NCBI GenBank assembly: GCA_023614405.1
Contig: CM042685.1
Coordinates: 234,401,661-234,465,660 of the forward strand
Origin: Avena insularis
Taxonomy: Eukaryota > Streptophyta > Magnoliopsida > Poales > Poaceae
Direction: 5' to 3'
DNA: 64,000 bases
A program made the position numbers and the translations under genes. A model generated the notes under the pieces. The model did not search any database. It was not told the DNA's origin and worked only from the letters and a program-made list of their open reading frames with translations. Positions 36,316 to 47,699 of the stretch are shown piece by piece (positions within the stretch are counted from its first letter, which is position 1; every line of letters begins with the position of its first letter).

Positions 36316-36619
36316 GGTCGTGAATCATGGTGAGGAGCGGACCGGCTGGCGATGAGCGGAGTCCTGGGGTTATACAAACGCCCTGCCTCCGCGGCTTTCC
36401 CACGTGGTGCAAGCAGCAGCGCCGCGGCTGCCAGGCTCGCCCGTGGAAACAGCTGATTTCAGCGCTCCGAGCGGGCCAAGTTTTGGCATGCTTTAATAAT
36501 CATGCGGTACAAAGATTTCATGCAGCCCAACTCTCCAAACGGGCTTATTCTGCCCGCGTGGTGCGAGAAACGGGCGTCGGCCCAACCAAACACGTCCAAC
36601 GTGACTATAGTGCCCTTTG

Positions 36620-39600
36620 TTTCAAGTTGAAGATATTCCCTACGGCCAATGGGGGCAATTAACCACCACCACCCACCCCCACCCTGCGCTTTCCAGAATT
36701 ATTTCTAAAGATATTTTATTTACTACTAAAAATTTAAATATTATTATATGTTTAAGCATGATTAGCGTTTTTGGGCCTCTAAATAATGTACGTCAAGCTC
36801 TGCCACTTGTTCATACACAAAATGTTTTAAAAATATTAGTACTTTAGAAGAGAAATATTAATTTAATGTAATATTAGATTAAATAATATGTGCATTTGAT
36901 AGATCCATGGTGTTTGAAAATTGGAATCATTGTGAAAGAAATTCGAAACTACTTATTTATATTTATTGAGTGAACTATAAAGCACGAGACTTATTTCTAC
37001 CAATTGACTTTTTATACGTGTGTATAATATACATATGTACCTCTAGAATTAATCACATAATAACATTATAAGAGTAAAAGATCCATATACCTGTAAAAAA
37101 ATGAGTAAAAGAGTAGACATATTATTATGCATATGATTAATATCAGGATAAAATAGTCTCGCAAACATATATGATGAGACAAGTAGAATCGTCGTAGTAG
37201 TCAGAGGAGAGCCATTTGTGGAATTATATATTATGTGATTGTACTTTTAGTATCCACTAATAAATACTCTCAAGACGTGACCGTTATTTTGGTTTGCGCA
37301 TTTGGAAATGCTAGAGGAATGCGTCATCTAGAAAATATTAAAAAATGATACAATATTTTTTGAGAAAATAGTAAGAGTAGGGACATAGTGGACTATAGCT
37401 TGGATTATCCATATTTTCTAATATTATTTAACACTGTTGAGTCTCAAGAGTAGAAAACTACTATGGATACACAAAGTCTTTGACCGAGGACCCCCATCTT
37501 GCGGGGCCCTAGGACGAGAGCCCTATTTTTTTGAACCCAGGAGCGCCCCGAAGGGTGCGTAGAAGCTTATATTAAAAACTAGACGGTGGGTAAACAGTTT
37601 ATCACAAAGGACCCCATAAAATTAAAAAAAACACATAGGTCCCTGGTAAAAGCAGAAAGGACCCTCCTGAGAGATAAACCAACGCCATCAGTCCTTCTCT
37701 CTCCCCTCCGTTGAGCGCGAGGTCGGTGACGCCGCCGCCGGGCACCAAAGCGGGGACGAACCACTTGCTTCGAAGGCGGCGATGAACGCGGTGGCCGTCC
37801 TCAGAAAGGGCCTCCGGTTGGAAGTTGCTGATTTGCTGGAAATCCTTGCCGGCTCGGATGACGAACGACGTAAGCGTCGTCGATGTGTTGCTCTTGCTCG
37901 GTGAAGCTCCTCTACTCCTGCGCCGTCGAGCCTCGAATCTCCGCCTCCGTCGACGATGAAGCCGGCCCCCAAGCCCCACTCCTGCCACGGGTGGGCAAGG
38001 GCCAGCGGAAGAGGAGACGTCGCCAGAGATTGCGGCCCAGCGGCAAAAACCCACCAGCCTCCCTCCGCCTGCCGACGCCTGCTTCCGCCTTTGCAGAATC
38101 GCTCCCTCCCTCGCCGCCACGGTCGGCCAAGGGACCAGATGAAGAGGACGGAACCAGACCGTCGGGGCGGCCGCGCTTAAACGCGAGCTTATTTGCCGAG
38201 CTGCTCAAATCAGAACTCTCATCACTCGCTCCCACCAACGAAGCACCATGCGAGAGAGAAGTGAGCAACCTCCGGGTGCCGCTCGTCTGCACCCAAGAGT
38301 AGCTCGGCGGCACAAGGATGACCTGCAGAACACCAGCATCCGTCCTCCTCCCCCTGCCTCCACGGCCGGCCAACGGAGAACACGAACCTGGCTGCTGCAA
38401 CCCAATCCCAGCACAAGCAAGCTTATTTGTCGAGACTCCACCAGATCCCGCCCTCACCAACGCCGGCCACCATGGACGACCACCGGGAGGAAGATCTGGA
38501 CACCACCATGCGCTGCTTGCTAGCACCATGGCAAAGCTCCAAACCGGCACAAGGCCAAGCACCACAAGGATACATCACCTACTAATGTATTTATAGGAGA
38601 GGGCCGGCATCCTCTCCCCCATCCTCTTCGGCCGGTGAAGCCGCCGGAGACGAGGGGGAGAGAAGCCGTGGCGCGGTAGGAGACTCTCAAGGGAGCGGTT
38701 GGAGGAGGCAGCTGGAAGCAGGTGTGAGTGTGTAACTGAACCATTGGTCTTGCGATATATGGCATCTCTTCTTCAAGCAATTTCCTCTATTAAAGAAAGG
38801 TATTCTTCAAGCAATGTTATCTAAAGGGATCCATCTAATTATCATTCAAATGATACCACTCGTACTTAAGGTGAAAATGTCAACTGTATTCATAGTGCAA
38901 CCCAAAAAAATTCAATTGCAATCGTAGTTCAACTAAAAAATTCAGTCATAAAATATTAAAGATTCAGTTGCAATAGGGTTCAATCGAGAAAAAAACTTTT
39001 CTACTAAAAGAGCTAAGTTTTAACCATAGCATAGTTGATAAATATCTAATTTGCAACTATGGTGTAACTGAAAAAAAAAGTCTCAATTATAACACATGTA
39101 CAACTCACATGCCGCACGAATCACGATGCAAATTTAATAACAGAGTTGGACCAGGTCTACCTTATTCTCGATGAAATGAGGATTAGCAAAACCCTATTTA
39201 AAATATTATTTATTTTTCTCTTTGGGGAAATTTTGTGTAGCTCGTATTCTTTAAAGGATTTGCATATGTTCTTTTCAGACGAATAAAGCAAAGTAGTATA
39301 CCACATGACCAAAGCTTGATTGATTACGGATAGTGCTGGCTAAAGAAAGAAGCCACGTGTTATTTCTTTTATAAGCCACTACTATTGAGAATTGGAGTGG
39401 GAGATCACCTCTTTCTCGGAATAAAAGTCGGTAATTTACGACAGATATCGTCACTGCTTGCTTACGAGTACGTAACTCTCCGATACATCCCGCAAATCCC
39501 AGTATTTGACCGCAGACACAAGAGACCCCGTCCTGCCTTTTCCTAACATGGGGAAAACCAAATCACGTGGTTAAATGATTAGGAGAACAGTGACACCCCC

Positions 39601-39900
39601 TGGTCCACCAAAGTTTACATTCTAGATTTGAAGTTTTGTTGTCTCATGAAAGTCGAAATATTTTTCATTGCCACACGACGTTTCAATCATTAGGGGGACG
39701 TCTTTGGTGACCTTGTTTATCTCAAGATCCGGCGGATTAGTCTCTTGGTCTCATTTTTTTAGAGGTACTTATATGAATAGGGTGTGCGTGCATATGAGGG
39801 TATGTTAAAAAAAAATCGTGTTGTCGAAATTTGAAGGCGAAAACCCAACCCGGGCTTATCCAGACTGTCAAGCGTGGTACTCTTTTTATAAAGACCAGTC
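36620..39900. other. Intergenic stretch with one GC-rich segment
   Basis: 36,700-37,480 and 38,790-39,900 are AT-rich and non-coding. Between them, 37,700-38,700 is GC-rich with overlapping open frames of up to 217 codons on both strands (Ser/Pro/Arg-rich, no domain). The frames on the two strands mirror each other, as expected from base composition alone, so none is called. This segment may be a decayed gene fragment or transposon interior. Confidence 0.45.
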
Positions 39901-40500
39901 TGTCTAATACGCTGTCTAATCTAATAATACTGTGAGGCCATGCTTAGCACGGAGCCAGCTACCAAAGCAGATTAGAGTTAGCTTAGGTCCCCGGCTCTGG
40001 TTAGCTTGCGGCCATCGCCTACCTCCACTCCCCCCTTTTTCTCTCCCATACAGAGAAAATGCTGGCGCACTCGCCGAAAGTGGCATGTGGTGGGCGGCCT
40101 GCTCTGCTGCCGTAGCCCTGTTGTGGTGCGCTCCGCTCCGTTCCATTCCATTCCATCCCACCAAGCAACCCAAAGCCGACGCTGATGCTGACCTGCCTGG
40201 ATTGGGCGAGCTGATTCCCCCGCTCCAAGAAAAGGAAAGAAAACAGAGCCTCCCGCCCGCCGATTCCTTTCTTCCTCGCTCGCCGAAAGGGGACGGGCGA
40301 CAGCGCCGTTCGCATGGCCGCCAAGACCTAGTAGTAGGAGATGCTGTGAGGAGCGGTTCCGTTGGCTGTTTTTCTTTTCTATCTATGCGGGAGGGAGAGG
40401 AGGAGGGAGACTCGCTGGACTGGAGAGGGGGGAGAGGAGGGGAAAGCAAGCGCCCAGCTGCTGGAGCTTCTCCCCGGTCGTGATCTGCGAGTCGTCAGGG

Positions 40501-40812
40501 GTACGTTCCGCCTCGTGATCTCTCATGGATATCTATGTTCTGATCTGTTAGTTGGGAGCTTGTTAGATAAAGTTGTCGAGCAGCTGATTAGTTGGATTTG
40601 CTTGATCAAGAACATTCATTTCCTTGCTTAAGATTAGTTGGATTGATTCGTGATTCATTCATCAGATACCTGCCGATTTCCCGTTTTTTTTTTTTTTGCC
40701 TGAAAAGGGTCCAAGTTCTACTCTTCTTTTCTTGATAGTTCAGAGAAATACCCTTCCTTTGCCATTGCAAATCTGGCTGGTCACTTATCTTCATCTACTC
40801 GTTAACGTGCAG
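40501..40812 (+). other. Probable 5' UTR intron of the DUF4378 gene
   Basis: Donor CAGGG/GTACGT at 40500/40501 and acceptor AACGTGCAG at 40804-40812, with a T-rich tract near 40,683-40,698. The preceding GC-rich sequence (about 40,200-40,500) looks like a grass 5' UTR and the next exon carries no ATG before the chosen start at 40893. Confidence 0.6.
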
Positions 40813-40892
40813 TGATCCAGGACCAAGAGATTATTATTAACTGTAGAAAACAATACAAGAGTCAGGAACAACAGATTGATCTGAATTCTGAA

Positions 40893-43800
40893 ATGGGGAA
40901 GCGAAGCAACAGGCGGTCCGCGCCACAAGACGATGCCAATGTGGGCTGCGTCTGGGGCCTAATGCGCATGATCTATTTCCGCCGTGACCCCAGATTCTTG
41001 ATGGATGCCAAGCAGGCCAACGGGAGGCATAAGCTCCGCGAGATCACAGGTAACGTAACATTATTTCTCTCTTAGTACTAATCATAGACCCATTTGCTGC
41101 CATCAAGTTACTCTGGATCTTGCCATGCTATCACTAAATTAACGTAAAAACTTACTTTGGATCAATTAGCAGTTCTGTAAGAAAACCAGTGAAAGCAACC
41201 AAGGAAACGATTAGCAGTTCTGTAAGAAAACCAACAGAGATGCTAACACTGTCAGTTTCTTGGTCATTTCCTTGGTTGCTTTCACTGGCTTGTTAAAATA
41301 GAGAATTGTATTTACTGTTTGGAAGTGCAATCTGTGCGGCTGGATGAGTTTTTTCATGCGCTGTGCTATGTTTAGGCCAAGTTAAAACGAGACTGGTCGC
41401 TGCATCTTATGCGCAATCTAGAACTACTAAGCAGTAAATGCTAAGATGTTTCAGCAAAACAATGTGCAGCGTGAAATTTCTCTTGACTTGTAATGTTATT
41501 GCACAATATTCTGATGATGGACGTTCCATTTTATTTTTCTCAGATGGAGGGCAATCAATGAAGATGCCTAGGAATTTTGAGGAAATAGATGAAGATGATG
41601 TAAGTTACATGAACTGAGAATATAGAGGTTTCAGGAGAAAATATAGTCATATTTTATTGAATACTATGTGTAACTGAAACTATTGCTTCAAATGCACCAC
41701 AGACTACAAATATCATGCATCCATCCAGAAAACATTGATTTTCCTAAAGCGATACCTTTTTACCTTTTTTTTGCAGCACATAGAAGATGGCACTCTTCGG
41801 AAATCAACCGTCAAAAAACTTATGGAGGATGAATTGGGACGTGTGAATCTGTTGAGGACAGTTCCAAACAATGAGGCTCAGAGAAGATTAGCTGATCCGG
41901 GAAATGATCTATCTCTTCATGGAAATTCAGAGCATACAAATAATACAACAGGAACTTTAAATCATGTCACGCACATCTCCGCGTCTAAGTTTTCTGGATC
42001 AGTGGATTCTGAGGGTTCCAGAAGCTCCCACACTGAACATGATCTCGAATCTGCCTTGGCAAGCTTCTTAGGTGAGATTTATAGGTGCCACAATGAATGT
42101 ACGCATGATGATTGCAAGAGTAATAGTGAATTGTGTCCTTCATTGAAGTCCCTAATCCATAAGAAGCTCAATGATTTAAGTAATCCTCATTGCAATATTG
42201 ATTCTGGGCAATCTCAAGAGAGCAAGGGAGAAAAGCTACTGGATGATAATGGTATTTCTAGCAGCAGGGCAGCTCAATCCAAAGAATTCAAAGATGCATT
42301 GGAGATAATGGGTTCAAACAAGGAACTTTTCCTGAAGCTGCTTCAGAAGCCAAATTCACATATGCTGGAGAATATCAGAAACCACCAAAACAGTAGATTG
42401 ACAACCAAGTTAGAGCCCAATAAAATCCTTGGAGAAACTAATTGCCTCGAAGAGACAAGAGGCTCAAATAATCATGACTTGTCTGCACAGGCACATGCTA
42501 AGGAGAGCAAACATATGTTCTTCTGGAGAAAGGATTGGTCAAAAAGAAAGCAGATGCTGCCAGAAGGAACTAACAGATCTCAGCCTGTTAGCAAAATAGT
42601 TATTCTAAAGCCAAATCCAGGAAAAGGGATTGATCAGACAGTCACAACAAGTGCAAGATATTTACATCAGCAACCTAGTACGTCTCAAACTCCAGAGTAC
42701 AGTGGGAGGGAAAGTTCAAAATTTTCAATCAAGGAAGTCAGGAGGAGATTCAGAATCGTGACCGGTGAGAGAAGAGAAAGAAATGCAGTACCTACAGATG
42801 ACCTTCAAAGAGTTTCACGATGGCATTCCATGATTGCGACCAAGAAGGATTCTGGTAATCACAGCCAAGGGAGCTTGGTAGACAAATCTGCATCAAATTT
42901 TAAGAACGACATCGTTAGACCTTCAACCAGCAGCAAGCAAAAGCAGCAAAGTGGCAGCGAGACTCGAATCAGTGATCCTATAGTAGCATCACAAGATGCT
43001 TCTATCTTCTACAAGGAGGCCAAGAAGCATTTAACGGATATGCTAAAGGATAATGACAGGTCCAGCAACTATCCAACAGCCCAGGTCTCAAAATCCTTGG
43101 AAGGAATGCTTTCTCTCCCTCACTGCGATGTGTCATCTCCTAGGAGTAGCTCTGGTGGAAAATGCCACATCGGTTTCGCGCTTGAAGAGACAGATGCTTG
43201 CCTTGTACCCATGGTTGATAGAGAAGAATCCACACAAGAGACGAGCCAATCACTGAATGACTTAGGGAGCAGCACTGCACATTGTACTAGTGCAGTTGAT
43301 GGTCAGGCTGTTGTTCAGGACAAATGTAGCATGAAAGAAGAACCACAAGAAGGTAACCTTCTGTACTCACATGAATTCGGGGTAAACTGAGTGGCACGTT
43401 TTTTATCTTCACCAAAACTAACTCTAGAATCTTGTGCAGGACAAAGAGATGTTACTGATGCGATAGACCCCCCAAGTGTTGAAGGACTTGACAAAATGGA
43501 ATTTTCTGAAACAATGTGCGACACACGATCCATCCCAACAGAACAGTGCAGAGACAACCCACAGCCAGTAAGCTCCCCCCAAAAGATGCATTGTGCTGTT
43601 TTGTCTTTTCATTGTGATTATTAGTTTAACCGACGCGTGTTTCATTTGTAGGATATATTAGAGGAAGCAGAACAAGGAAAAGAACCTCTTCACATGTTGT
43701 TGGGCTATCCTGAGAGCATTGTTGAATTGGAGCAGCAAGAACCAGAAACACCTGAACCAAGAGCATCAACCAAATTTATCTCAGATTGTTCCCTCGAGCT

Positions 43801-44555
43801 AAGCCATGAGAAGCAAGAACAGCCCAGTCCTATATCTGTCCTTGATTCATTCTATGAAGATGTTGCTGATATTGAATGCGAAACCATTAAACAATGTGAG
43901 GGCAATTTATATAAGTTAATTGAACCTTTTTCTCTTTCCCAGTAAATATTAATCTGTTCTGATCAATCTGTATGACTTCGCCATTTTGTGACATACAGGT
44001 AATCTGCATGAAGATTTGCGTGGAGCCCTGTACTTCCCAGATAATGAGTCAGATCCAAAGGTCTTTTGGGAGGACAAGAATGTCCGGTTAGATTACATAA
44101 ATTTGGTTTTGGAGCTCTCAGAATTATGCGATGAACAGAATTTAGAGGTATGGTATCTAGAGGACGAATTAATCAGCCCTTGTCTGTTGGAAGAACTGCC
44201 GAATGAAGGTCATAAAATAGATGATCTGAAGATTCTGTTTGACTGTATCTGTGAAGCTCTAACAGAGATCCAAGAGAGATATTTTAGACTCTCTTCTTGG
44301 TTGTCGTTTCTCAAACACGACATACGGACACCTCCAATGGGAGAAAACCTCATCTCAGAAGTTGACAAATATGTCGATGATTATCTCCGACATAGTTTTC
44401 CAAGTACATTAGATCATACGATTAAAAAGGATTTGGAGGTTCGGACATGGATGGACATTCGATCGAAAACTGAAGGAATCGTTGTGGAGATATGGGAGTT
44501 TGTATTAGACGAGTTAATTGAAGAGGCTGTTTTCGATTTGTGGATTGATATCTGA
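40893..44555 (+). CDS. DUF4378 (TRM-like) protein, six coding exons
   Basis: Coding exons 40893-41049, 41544-41599, 41777-43352, 43440-43567, 43652-43895 and 43999-44555 join in phase to 905 codons plus TGA. Donors are GT(A/G)-type and acceptors are AG throughout. The ATG gives MGKRSNRRSA, followed by GCVWGLMRMIYFRRDPRFLM, a short conserved N-terminal block of this family. The middle (residues about 72-640) is Ser-rich and largely disordered, with LASFLGEIYRC, KEVRRRFRIVTGERR and YKEAKKHLTDML as conserved islands. Residues about 725-900 form the DUF4378 domain (DYINLVLELSEL, ILFDCICEAL, KDLEVRTWMD, EGIVVEIWEFVLDELIEEAV). Plant proteins of this type include the TON1-recruiting-motif group, which targets a protein phosphatase complex to cortical microtubules. 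Assignment to a particular TRM subgroup is inferred only. It converges with the RopGEF gene, with 1.4 kb between stops. Confidence 0.88.
41165..41288. repeat. Inverted and direct repeats inside intron 1 of the DUF4378 gene
   Basis: A perfect 22-bp inverted pair, beginning CCAGTGAAAGCAACCAAGGA, sits at 41186-41207 and 41267-41288. A 24-bp direct pair starting ATTAGCAGTTCTGTAAGAAA is at 41165-41188 and 41210-41233. The transcript could form a stem with a 59-base loop. Confidence 0.9.
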
Positions 44556-45522
44556 TCAGATCTCCCTTGCCAGTGGTGCTTTGTGATTAGTATATACATT
44601 AGGTATAACTGTAGAGGTTTTCATTCTGACAATAACACATTTTACACGGCAGAATAACATGGCCTGTTTTGTTTGGCCAATGCAAGTATCATGTGATGCT
44701 GAATTTCGACGGCGTTTTGCTCGTCGAATTTCTAACCCGCAGAGGAAACTTTTCTGATCCATGACAGCTAAAGTTTAAACCTGCAAATCTCCCAGCTGTG
44801 CAGCTTGCCTGGATAAATTTTGGGCAGCCTGTCACAGCCATGCCTCTTGGACAGCTAGAATGCACAGCAGTCTGAAGGCCCTGTAATTTTTTCCTCTTGT
44901 CCATTGTGATCAGAGGTGGATCACAGTTGATGTATATTTTTTCTGTATTTGTGTGTACATGTCTAAAAGTTTTTCGAGAATAACACGTGTAGAAGTTATC
45001 ATATATGACATGAATGAATGCTGCTACATCTTGTTTTTGAGAAATACTGCTGTATCATCTGCACTTACCTGGATTCACTGTTACTCAAAGGGTCTGCCAA
45101 GTACATGTGTATGTGAAGTGCATTTTATCACTGTTTTTTCTGATGTTATTGCGGTACTTAAGTTTGAATCCGATAAATAAAAAGGTGTTCATCTAAGGCA
45201 GATGTTTGTCCTAGAGTTAGGTTGGATGATGTTGAATCTGTCTGAAGATTCTTTTTGTGTTAAGTAAGATGTTTTGGAATGTCTGAATGGATGTGCGCCG
45301 CATGTATTAACAACATGCTCGCATGAACTAAGAACATGGCCAGCTAGTTCAATTCACTAGTTTAGGTCTTTTTGACTAGCAACATTTTCACTATGTTGTT
45401 CCAAGCTCGATAAAAGAGGCTAGTTTAACTGGGTGCAGCATTTGTGAGCTCGGGCTACAAGTAGCCCTGAAAATTAGGAAATGTTATTTCAAAGTTTCAA
45501 AAAATTACGTATGAATTTCTTA

Positions 45523-45705
45523 TTAAAACTTTACATGCCTGTAGGCTGTAGCACATATTTTGAAGAGGTGTCATCTTACCTACTACATCCAGATCTGTTC
45601 TCAGAATTGTGTGAAACTTTGAAATAGTACCGAGTTTCGTGTTAAACTTTACACACTTGTAGGATACATACTTACCTACATCCAGATTTGTTTGAAACTT
45701 TGAAA
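45523..45705 (+). repeat. Diverged tandem repeat between the two convergent genes
   Basis: Two imperfect units, about 45,523-45,627 and 45,642-45,705, share TTAAACTTTACA, CTTGTAGG-like, CCTACATCCAGAT and GTTTGAAACTTTGAAATA. Non-coding. It is perhaps part of an unclassified MITE in the 3' flank of both genes. Confidence 0.6.
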
Positions 45706-45962
45706 TACCGAGTTAGAATTTCTCGAAAACACAAGACTCGCCGTTGGTCAGGCACACACCATGCTTATATTCATTGCAAGATAAATCTTACAACTCTACG
45801 TCAGTAGAGATCTTACAGTAAAAAAGTTACTGTGAGATCATCCTAGCCTACTCTTCCTCAACTCTAGCATCAGAAAGAGTTGGGAAGCGCGAAAAACACT
45901 TCTTTTGCTCTTAATTAGGGAGCTTAGCATGGTCTAGAAGAATCCGTCAGGTTTATCGCTCG

Positions 45963-47621
45963 CTATTTCCTGGCAGCCTTGTCGGCAAAAAGAACCTCCT
46001 CTGTCCACGAGACGATGTTGAACGCCAAGCTCTCCAGGACCCTCGAGTAGCTCTCCAGGATTGCCTGCCCAACATCCTACGCACACAACATCATATCATT
46101 TTATCAGAATTCAGAACCAGAATTTCGTAGTTCAGATAAAAAGATCATGTCAAATTCAGAAAGAAGATATAGTGCAGTTATGTTTCTTGATTGTTTTGTT
46201 TAGTACCTTGTTGAACTGGATCTTGCTGGTGTCGAGGGTGGTTTGCGAGAGGCCAGGGAAGCGGTGCTTGATGCAGAGCAGGAGGCTCTCGGCCCTGCTG
46301 GCCAGCGCCACGTTCTTGCCGCCTTCGCCGCCGTCGTCGTCGGCGGCCGCGGCGAGCTCCTTCACCTTGCTCCACTGCGCCGACCGGTTGCCGCCGTGGC
46401 TGGCCGTCGCCTTGCGCCGCCACACGTACATGGCCGCCTCCACCCGGTCGGCCAGCGCCAGGGCCTCGTGCTCCGACGACACGTCCACGCAGTCCAGCAG
46501 GTAGTCCGGCGAGAACTTGTCGCCGCCGTGCATGGCGCGGTACACCGAGTCCCCCACGCTCGCCTTCCCGCTCTTCGGGAGCAGCGCCATGAACGACTCG
46601 GGAACCTCCATGTCGCTCAGCACGCCGCTGTTGATGGCCACGGCGGCCTTGTGGATCTGGTTGGCGCAGTCGCGCCTCTGCCGGAGCGCCTTGCGCGCCG
46701 CAACGGACAGCCCGCCCTCCGGGACGCACGGCACCGGCACCCACCACTTGTCCTCGTTCCGGTGGGTCGTCGTCGACCGCCGGAACGATGAAGACGGGGA
46801 CGACGACGGCGTTGCCGACCCGAACGACCGCGTCCCGGCGTCCGCGTACCAGAACTCTGCTTTCTGGAAGCTGTCCATGATCTCCTGCACGTACGTACGC
46901 ACGGAATATTTTGTTGATCAGAACAATGAAAGAAAGAAAGATGATCATCATTACTAATCGTAAGAAGAAAGAAAGATCGACTTACGATGAGCATGGCGTC
47001 GAGCTTCTCGAGGGCGGGGAGGTTGATGTAGATGTCGGATCTCGGCCTGGTGGCCATGACCTCGACGCGGGTGCCGTCGGAGAGCGCCTGCGTGGAAGGG
47101 TAGAACTCGACGATGTAGTCGCAGACGGCCAGGAGGCAGTCCATCTCCCTCCGCCACATCGTCTTCTTCCCCGCCGGCAGCGGCTCCAGCTTGTGGCAGT
47201 TGCCGAACACCGTCGCGTAGAGGTTGGTGATCGCGTTGGAGATGGCCACGGCGGTGCACACGCCCTTGCCGCCCCCCGACATGTCCTCGCCGAGAAGGAG
47301 CTTCGAGAACCTCTCCTTCACCAGCTCAATCTCGTCCTCGGTTCCGCGCCGGTCGAGCACGTCGGCGCGGGGCTTCATGCTGAGACGGCTCAGCGCGGGG
47401 GAGCCGCGGCCGCCGATCAGCTTGGACACTGCGGCCGTCCCGAAGGGCCCGCTGAGGTCAACGCTGCGCTCCGAGAAGGAGGACACGTCGGAGGCGGTGC
47501 GACTGAAGTCCACCGTGTCGTGCAGGCTCGGCGCCGGCGAAGACGACGAGCAGCACCTCGCCTCCGCCTCCAAGCTCTCGTCGGACGCCGAGACCGACGC
47601 GCTGCTGCTGCTGTCGGCCAT
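45963..47621 (-). CDS. ROPGEF: ROP guanine nucleotide exchange factor (PRONE domain)
   Basis: Coding exons on the minus strand are 47621-46986, 46884-46207 and 46076-45963, all phase 0, with GT/AG borders (ATC/GTAAG, CTGCAG/GAG, AAG/GTAC, GTAG/GAT). The protein has 475 residues. Residues 1-95 are Ser-rich and variable. The PRONE domain runs from about 96 to the end: [17 protein letters not shown] at 108-124, [39 protein letters not shown] at the exon 1/2 border, [22 protein letters not shown], and [20 protein letters not shown] in exon 3. PRONE proteins catalyse GDP release from plant ROP/RAC GTPases at the plasma membrane, downstream of receptor kinases, in polar growth. The C-terminal tail after PRONE is very short, so autoinhibition by a long tail is unlikely. 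Which member this is cannot be told here. Confidence 0.95.
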
Positions 47622-47692
47622 GGCGGCCAGCGGTTGGTTAATTCTTGGCTTTCTCCCTTCCTTCGTGTACTATAGCCAGCTGATGGTCCTGC

Positions 47693-47698
47693 TTTATA
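47693..47698 (-). promoter_or_regulatory. Putative TATA box of the RopGEF gene
   Basis: Minus strand TATAAA within CCTTATAAAGCAGG, 72 bases upstream of the ATG. This leaves room for a short 5' UTR. Position and sequence fit, but there is no transcript evidence. Confidence 0.5.
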
Positions 47699-47699
47699 A

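Noticed and set aside
37602..38565. Frames of 172, 217 and 139 codons on both strands
   Set aside because: Mutually overlapping on opposite strands, low complexity, no domain or splice structure.
46178..47675. Long open frames antisense to or out of frame with the RopGEF gene (up to 254 codons)
   Set aside because: They are shadows of the GC-rich PRONE coding exons; the true frame has conserved motifs and splice sites.
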